This document shows positions 7,722 through 11,013 of a stretch of 11,013 bases of DNA, one piece after another (positions within the stretch are counted from its first letter, which is position 1; each line of letters starts with the position of its first letter). The stretch lies in NCBI GenBank assembly GCA_008501565.1, contig QQUL01000320.1, forward strand, positions 1-11,013, written 5' to 3'. The translations under genes and the position numbers were made by a program. The DNA comes from Armatimonadota bacterium. GTDB lineage: Bacteria; Actinomycetota; Acidimicrobiia; Spongiisociales; UBA5794. The notes below the pieces were generated by a model. It searched no databases. It had not been told where the DNA came from and saw only the letters and a program-made list of their open reading frames with translations.

Positions 7722-9026
7722 ATGGCTGACCTATCAGTGAACATTTGCGGTATCGAGTCGCCGAATCCGTTTTGGCTCGCATCCGCACCGCCAACGAATA
7801 CCGGCGATCAGATCGCCCGGGCCTTCGATGCAGGATGGGGTGGGGCGGTGTGGAAGACGCTCGGCGAACCGATCGAGAACGTCTACAGCCGCTACTCGTC
7901 CGTTGACATCAATGGGTCGCGCATGATGGGTCTCAACAACATCGAACTCATCACTGACCGTTCGCTTGAGGTGAACCTCATTGAGATCGAGGAGGTGAAG
8001 CGACGTTATCCCGACAACGTCGTGATCGTCAGCCTCATGGTCGAATCGGATCCCGATGCGTGGGATACGATCATCAAGCAGGTCGAGCAGGCTGGCGCCG
8101 ACGGGATCGAGCTCAATTTCGGCTGTCCTCACGGCATGTCGGAGCGTGGCATGGGCTCGGCCGTCGGTCAGGTTCCCGAGTACACCTGCGACATCACGAC
8201 CTGGGCGAAGTCGTCAGCGACGACGCCTGTCTTTGTCAAGCTCACACCGAACATCACTGACATCCGCTACGCCGCACGAGCGGCAAAAGACGGCGGCGCC
8301 GATGCCGTGTCGTTGATCAACACGATCAACTCCATCACGGGCGTCGATCTGGATTCCTTCACGCCGCGTCCGGTTGTGGGGAACATGTCGAGTCATGGGG
8401 GATACTGCGGTCCCGCGGTCAAGCCGATTGCACTCAACATGGTGGCGTCGATCGCTGCCGATCCCGAGACAGCCGATCTGCCGATCTCGGGGATCGGGGG
8501 TATCGAAACATGGCAGGACGCGGCCGAGTATCTCCTGCTTGGTGCCACGACGGTTCAGGTCTGCACCGCGGTCATGCATTACGGCTACCGGATCGTCGAG
8601 GGCATGCACGAGGGTCTGTCGAACTACCTCGACGAGAAGGGTCTGTCGAGCGTTGACGAGTTGCGCGGCAAGTCGGTTGAACGCGTCACGACGTGGGAGA
8701 ACCTCGATATCAACTTCGTCCACAAGGCCGAAATCGATCAGGAGAAGTGCATCGGCTGTGCTTTGTGCTACATCGCGTGCGAGGACGGTGCCCACCAGGC
8801 AATCGGGTCGAAGCCGACCGAGGACGGCAAGACCGAGGTCTGGATCAAGTATGACGACTGTGTCGGCTGCAATCTGTGCAGCCTCGTGTGCCCGGTGAAG
8901 GACTGCATCACGATGGTTCCTCAGGAAGTCGGCGCAACATCCATGACGTGGGTCGAGTATTCCAGTGACAACCCGCCAGGCGAGCTGTACCCGAGACCGA
9001 AGCACGGGCTCACCATCGGTGGTTGA
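7722..9026 (+). CDS. preA: Dihydropyrimidine dehydrogenase, catalytic subunit PreA
   Basis: FMN-containing subunit that reduces uracil to dihydrouracil and thymine to dihydrothymine, partner of PreT. 434 aa. Residues 1 to about 310 form a dihydroorotate-dehydrogenase-like TIM barrel. The active-site loop is NFGCPHGM with Asn132, Cys135 (the general acid, Cys671 in the mammalian enzyme) and His137 (His673). LTPNITDI, NTINSI and GIGGIETW mark FMN- and substrate-binding strands. The C-terminus is a ferredoxin domain with two complete [4Fe-4S] motifs: C343, C346, C349, C353 and C380, C383, C386, C390. The position of mammalian Ser670 is Gly134. Nine bases separate it from preT. It is the last gene of the operon; I see no convincing terminator after it. 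Confidence 0.95.
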   Translation: MADLSVNICGIESPNPFWLASAPPTNTGDQIARAFDAGWGGAVWKTLGEPIENVYSRYSSVDINGSRMMGLNNIELITDRSLEVNLIEIEEVKRRYPDNVVIVSLMVESDPDAWDTIIKQVEQAGADGIELNFGCPHGMSERGMGSAVGQVPEYTCDITTWAKSSATTPVFVKLTPNITDIRYAARAAKDGGADAVSLINTINSITGVDLDSFTPRPVVGNMSSHGGYCGPAVKPIALNMVASIAADPETADLPISGIGGIETWQDAAEYLLLGATTVQVCTAVMHYGYRIVEGMHEGLSNYLDEKGLSSVDELRGKSVERVTTWENLDINFVHKAEIDQEKCIGCALCYIACEDGAHQAIGSKPTEDGKTEVWIKYDDCVGCNLCSLVCPVKDCITMVPQEVGATSMTWVEYSSDNPPGELYPRPKHGLTIGG

Positions 9027-9118
9027 CCGGAAGGAACGGTCCACGGGTCGTCCCGAGTGCACGGACGTCACCGATGGATTCGTCGCAGGACTGCCGGAAC
9101 ACAGTCTCTGGGTTGGGT

Positions 9119-9634
9119 ATGGCCGTTGAGATACGGCGCATTCAGCCACATGAGTGGAAGGATGCAAAGTCGATTCGGCTCGAGATGCTTGCCGACACAC
9201 CCTCGGCATACCTCACCACACTGGCCGAAGCTACTGCATTCGGAGATCACGTGTGGATCGACCGGGCGGTCGATGGTTCTGCTGGTGACCAGCAAGCGAC
9301 CTTCCTCGGGTTCGACCAGATGAATCCGGTCGCAATGGCTGTCGGTCTGAACCGTGACGTCGGCGGGGTCGCCGGTCTCTTGGTGGTTTCTGTGTATGTG
9401 AAGGCCGCCCATCGCGGCACGGCACTCGCTTCCGAACTCATGGCCGCGGTCGAGGACTGGGGCAGGTCGTGGAAGGCGCCCCTGGCGACATTGTGGGTGA
9501 CGGAGACCAACGAGCGTGCGAGAGGGTTCTACGAGAAGATTGGTTATCACCCCACCGGGGACCGCAAGGCGATTCCGAGGTCAAGCGATATCGAACTGCG
9601 ACTCGAAAAGCATCTCCCCGACAGCACCGGCTGA
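9119..9634 (+). CDS. GNAT-family N-acetyltransferase
   Basis: Predicted acetyl-CoA-dependent N-acetyltransferase, 171 aa. The start at 9119 gives MAVEIRRIQPHEW, where the GNAT fold begins; the frame is open back to 9023, but that stretch looks non-coding and no good Shine-Dalgarno marks any start. Motif A is VYVKAAHRGTALASELM (about residues 92-108), with HRGTAL as the pyrophosphate-binding loop. Motif B, TNERARGFYEKIGYHPTG, is typical of the family. The substrate cannot be told. The gap of 92 nt from preA and lack of a pyrimidine link suggest it is only a neighbour of the operon, possibly transcribed by read-through. It converges with the pilin gene. Confidence 0.8.
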   Translation: MAVEIRRIQPHEWKDAKSIRLEMLADTPSAYLTTLAEATAFGDHVWIDRAVDGSAGDQQATFLGFDQMNPVAMAVGLNRDVGGVAGLLVVSVYVKAAHRGTALASELMAAVEDWGRSWKAPLATLWVTETNERARGFYEKIGYHPTGDRKAIPRSSDIELRLEKHLPDSTG

Positions 9635-9646
9635 CCACAACCGAGA

Positions 9647-9696
9647 CCGCGTACCCAGGGTAGGAACCGACCTTGACGGTGGGCTACAGCCCAAAG
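9647..9696. repeat. Palindrome-rich element, copy A (between the GNAT and pilin genes)
   Basis: About 50 nt that match a second copy at 10462-10512 in the same orientation. The first 16 nt (9647-9662) are identical in both copies, as are GGTGGG (9678-9683) and AGCCCAAAG (9688-9696); the 15-nt linker between the first two blocks has the same length. Inverted repeats inside are TACCC-A-GGGTA (9652-9662) and TGGGCT-AC-AGCCCA (9680-9693). The element starts 12 nt after the GNAT stop and lies 23 nt beyond the pilin stop. It could be a bidirectional terminator, an RNA 3' element or a dispersed REP-like repeat. No U-tract follows on either strand. Confidence 0.7.
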
Positions 9697-9719
9697 GTGG
9701 TAATCGAAGCCGGTACTAC

Positions 9720-10403
9720 CTACTTCTTCGGTACGTCGGCCGTCACAACGGGTTCGGTCGTTTCGAAGACGACGTCGTCACCGTTCTCGTCTTCCGTTTC
9801 GATCGAGATGACCGTGAACACGACCGAGACGATCTGCTCGCTGGCATCGTCCTTCTTGTAGTACGTGCTATAGATCTTGACCTTCTTGTCTTCACCAGCT
9901 TCGATCTTTCGTACCTTTGTGGTCGTGTAGGTCGTACCGTCGGCGGCGATGCTGACGACCTTGATCGTCAACTTGACTTCCTTCTTGGACGTGTTCTCGT
10001 ACTCTGAGACCGCACGCCACTCGCCCGCCTTTTTGTCCTCCCAGTTGGACTTACCACTTGCTTCGATCTTCGGAGGCTCTGTCGGCGGCATCGTCGTCGT
10101 GGTCGTGGATGTGGTGGACGTCGTTGTGGTTGAAGTGGTGGTTGTGGTGGTCGGAGGCGGTGCCTCAGTCGTCGTAGTCGTCGTGCCAACGGATCCACCT
10201 GACCCGTCACCACTCCAAGGTGCAGCAGGGGCCGAGATTCCTGCCGTCATGGTCCCAAGCTCGTCCGAGACGCTGTCACCAGCCGCGGTTATGGCGCCAA
10301 TCGACACCACTGCCAGGAGCGACGCAAGCAGTGTGTACTCGACCATCGTCGCACCAGTTTCTGCTCGTAGCGCAGCAAACCACTGTCGTGTTCTTGTTTT
10401 CAT
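9720..10403 (-). CDS. Extended Flp-type pilin with Thr-rich stalk and C-terminal domain
   Basis: Pilin-like surface protein, 227 aa. Start chosen at the ATG whose complement is at 10401-10403; the frame runs further upstream but then overlaps the next gene. Residues 1-17 form a short basic leader ending in Gly17. Cleavage there would give ATMVEYTLLASLLAVVSI, with Glu at +5 and Tyr at +6, the Flp (GxxxxEY) signature, and a hydrophobic helix to about residue 41. A Gly/Ser/Pro linker (55-73) leads to a Thr-rich stretch (74-108). Residues 112-227 are rich in Lys, Asp, Glu, Val and Thr with alternating patterns suggesting beta strands; I do not recognise the family. Flp pilins are usually 50-70 aa, so this is a tripartite protein, perhaps a minor pilin or anchored adhesin. 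No tad assembly or prepilin peptidase gene is present in the window. Confidence 0.82.
   Translation of the reverse strand: MKTRTRQWFAALRAETGATMVEYTLLASLLAVVSIGAITAAGDSVSDELGTMTAGISAPAAPWSGDGSGGSVGTTTTTTEAPPPTTTTTTSTTTTSTTSTTTTTMPPTEPPKIEASGKSNWEDKKAGEWRAVSEYENTSKKEVKLTIKVVSIAADGTTYTTTKVRKIEAGEDKKVKIYSTYYKKDDASEQIVSVVFTVISIETEDENGDDVVFETTEPVVTADVPKK
10080..10184 (-). repeat. Low-complexity Thr-codon tract inside the pilin gene
   Basis: Residues 74-108 of the pilin are about three-quarters Thr, with Ser, Pro and Glu interruptions, encoded by mixed ACC, ACG, ACT and ACA codons. Mixed codons argue that the amino-acid sequence is selected, rather than a recent microsatellite expansion. Such tracts act as extended, often glycosylated spacers in actinobacterial surface proteins. 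Confidence 0.85.
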
Positions 10404-10437
10404 ACGATCTTTTCGGCACACTGTGACACGAGCTGAA

Positions 10438-10451
10438 GGGTCGATCGACCC
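10438..10451. promoter_or_regulatory. Perfect 14-bp palindrome upstream of the pilin gene
   Basis: GGGTCGATCGACCC is a perfect dyad 34 nt upstream of the pilin start codon, inside the 119-nt gap between the two minus-strand genes. A shorter dyad, CACACTGTG, lies at 10417-10425. The place and symmetry would suit an operator for a dimeric regulator, or a hairpin in the pilin leader. I could not pick out clear -35/-10 boxes. Confidence 0.4.
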
Positions 10452-10461
10452 ATACCACCCC

Positions 10462-10512
10462 CCGCGTACCCAGGGTATGTACCCCCCGTGAGGGTGGGTT
10501 GGGAGCCCAAAG
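10462..10512. repeat. Palindrome-rich element, copy B (between the deacylase and pilin genes)
   Basis: Second copy of the element at 9647-9696, in the same orientation and about 80% identical by eye. Blocks: the 16-nt identical head (10462-10477), GGTGGG (10493-10498) and AGCCCAAAG (10504-10512). Internal inverted repeats are TACCC-A-GGGTA (10467-10477), GGGTA-TG-TACCC (10473-10484) and TTGGG-AG-CCCAA (10499-10510); the first two share an arm and so are mutually exclusive as hairpins. It ends 10 nt beyond the stop codon of the deacylase gene, mirroring the position of copy A after the pilin gene. Confidence 0.7.
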
Positions 10513-10522
10513 AACGGGTGAA

Positions 10523-11013
10523 CTACCGGTCGATCGGGTTCGCGAGACCGTCGAGGACGCGGACGTCCTCCATCCGTGTAAACACCTCGGGATCCACGGT
10601 GACCTTCATGTCGCGTGAGCCTCCTCCGACGACGACCCACGGATGATCCATGACGGCGGCGTCAACGAGCACCGGAACCCCGGGTGGGAGGCCGAACGGC
10701 GTGACACCACCCATGACCATGCCGGTGACCTCGGCGGTGAGTTCCGGGGGAGCGAACGAGACCTTCTTGACGTCCATTTCACGGCGAGCGACACCGTTGA
10801 CGTCGAGCCGATGGGTGGCGAGCCCCAAGCACACGGTGTACACGCCTTGGGGCCGCTTTGACGCAAGCATGATCGCATTCGCGGAGCGTTCAAGCGGGCT
10901 GTCATACGCCTTGCAGAATTCTGCGGTGTCGGCGAGGTCGGGGTCGCAGTCCATCGTGTCGAAGTTGGCGGTGAGACCGATGAGAATGTCTATCCCTAAC
11001 TGCCTCACGCCAG
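10523..11013 (-). CDS. YbaK/EbsC-family aminoacyl-tRNA deacylase, probably cut at its 5' end
   Basis: Predicted editing protein that hydrolyses mischarged aminoacyl-tRNA (Cys-tRNA(Pro) or a related error). Numbering from the GTG at 11008, 161 aa are visible. Family features are ADTAEFCKAYDSPLERSANAIMLASK (about 26-51), LATHRLDVN, DVKKVSFA (79-86), GGVTPFGLP (100-108) and GGGSRDMKVTV near the end. The frame is open to the window edge and the visible N-terminus begins in mid-fold (LGIDILIG), so the true start is probably just outside. The C-terminus ends normally at a TAG (10523-10525). It is upstream of the pilin gene on the same strand, 119 nt apart, with no evident functional tie. Which tRNA it edits cannot be told. 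Confidence 0.85.
   Translation of the reverse strand, partial: GVRQLGIDILIGLTANFDTMDCDPDLADTAEFCKAYDSPLERSANAIMLASKRPQGVYTVCLGLATHRLDVNGVARREMDVKKVSFAPPELTAEVTGMVMGGVTPFGLPPGVPVLVDAAVMDHPWVVVGGGSRDMKVTVDPEVFTRMEDVRVLDGLANPIDR

Noticed and set aside
8154..8176. Loss of the PreA catalytic cysteine (Val148 in SAVGQ against Cys in the animal GLACGQ)
   Set aside because: The catalytic Cys671 is the one in the CPHG loop, which is present here as Cys135; the later position is not the general acid.
9027..9118. A terminator after preA, or an N-terminal extension of the acetyltransferase from a TTG at 9023
   Set aside because: Only 4-bp stems are visible and no U-tract; the 32 extra codons show no GNAT-like pattern, and the fold starts naturally at 9119.
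8214..9209. Long minus-strand frame (331 codons) opposite preA
   Set aside because: Arg- and Asp-rich shadow of a high-GC gene; preA on the other strand has unmistakable motifs over the whole stretch.
9949..10491. Plus-strand open frame with a Val-rich tract (180 codons)
   Set aside because: It is the complement of the pilin's Thr tract (ACN read backwards gives many Val codons) and has no recognisable domain.
9647..10512. The two repeats as integron attC sites making the pilin a gene cassette
   Set aside because: The layout (gene followed by a dyad-rich element, repeated) is suggestive, but I cannot find the RYYYAAC/GTTRRRY core sites at the element ends, and no integrase is in the window.
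10455..10545. A c-di-GMP (GEMM-type) riboswitch upstream of the pilin gene
   Set aside because: CAGGG and AGCCCAAAG hint at GEMM-like strings, but they lie on the strand opposite to the pilin transcript and the conserved core of the aptamer does not line up.
9720..10640. A longer, 306-residue version of the pilin reading frame starting at 10640
   Set aside because: Its first 79 codons overlap the well-supported deacylase gene and cross the repeat element; the basic, Arg/Pro-rich translation looks non-coding, while the start at 10403 gives a normal prepilin leader.
1..11013. CRISPR arrays, tRNA or rRNA genes, insertion sequences, phage genes or defence systems
   Set aside because: No spaced direct repeats, transposase or integrase motifs or RNA-gene signatures were seen on either strand.

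Overview
The window is about 60% GC and reads as chromosomal DNA of an actinomycete. The Thr-rich linkers after a lipoprotein signal and inside a pilin, and the actinobacterial look of most proteins, suggest Actinomycetota and perhaps class Acidimicrobiia. This is an inference from style only; there is no rRNA or marker gene here.

Positions 2-9026 (+ strand) hold one long, tightly packed operon for reductive pyrimidine catabolism and uptake. In order it encodes dihydropyrimidinase (5' end cut by the window edge), a CoA-acylating (methyl)malonate-semialdehyde dehydrogenase, an ABC importer (permease, ATPase, second permease, THI5/NMT1-type binding lipoprotein), and the two subunits of NAD(P)H-dependent dihydropyrimidine dehydrogenase, PreT and PreA. 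Several junctions overlap by 4 nt (ATGA, GTGA) and no other gap exceeds 45 nt. The logic is: import the pyrimidine or a related ring compound, reduce it to the dihydropyrimidine (PreTA), open the ring (dihydropyrimidinase), and oxidise the resulting malonic or methylmalonic semialdehyde to acyl-CoA (MmsA). The two steps between, beta-ureidopropionase and the beta-alanine aminotransferase, are not in the window and may lie upstream. No regulator is visible.

Positions 9119-9634 (+) hold a GNAT acetyltransferase that converges on a minus-strand pair: an unusual Flp-type pilin (9720-10403) and, upstream of it, a YbaK/EbsC-type aminoacyl-tRNA deacylase (10523 to the right edge).

The most unusual part is the last 1.4 kb. 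The pilin has a textbook Flp prepilin N-terminus but is about three to four times the usual length, with a Thr-rich stalk and a lysine- and acidic-rich, probably beta-structured, C-terminal domain. A pair of about 50-nt elements, identical at about 40 of 50 aligned positions and full of short inverted repeats, flanks this gene; each copy lies just beyond the stop codon of a minus-strand gene. The operon itself is a well-formed version of a known pathway.
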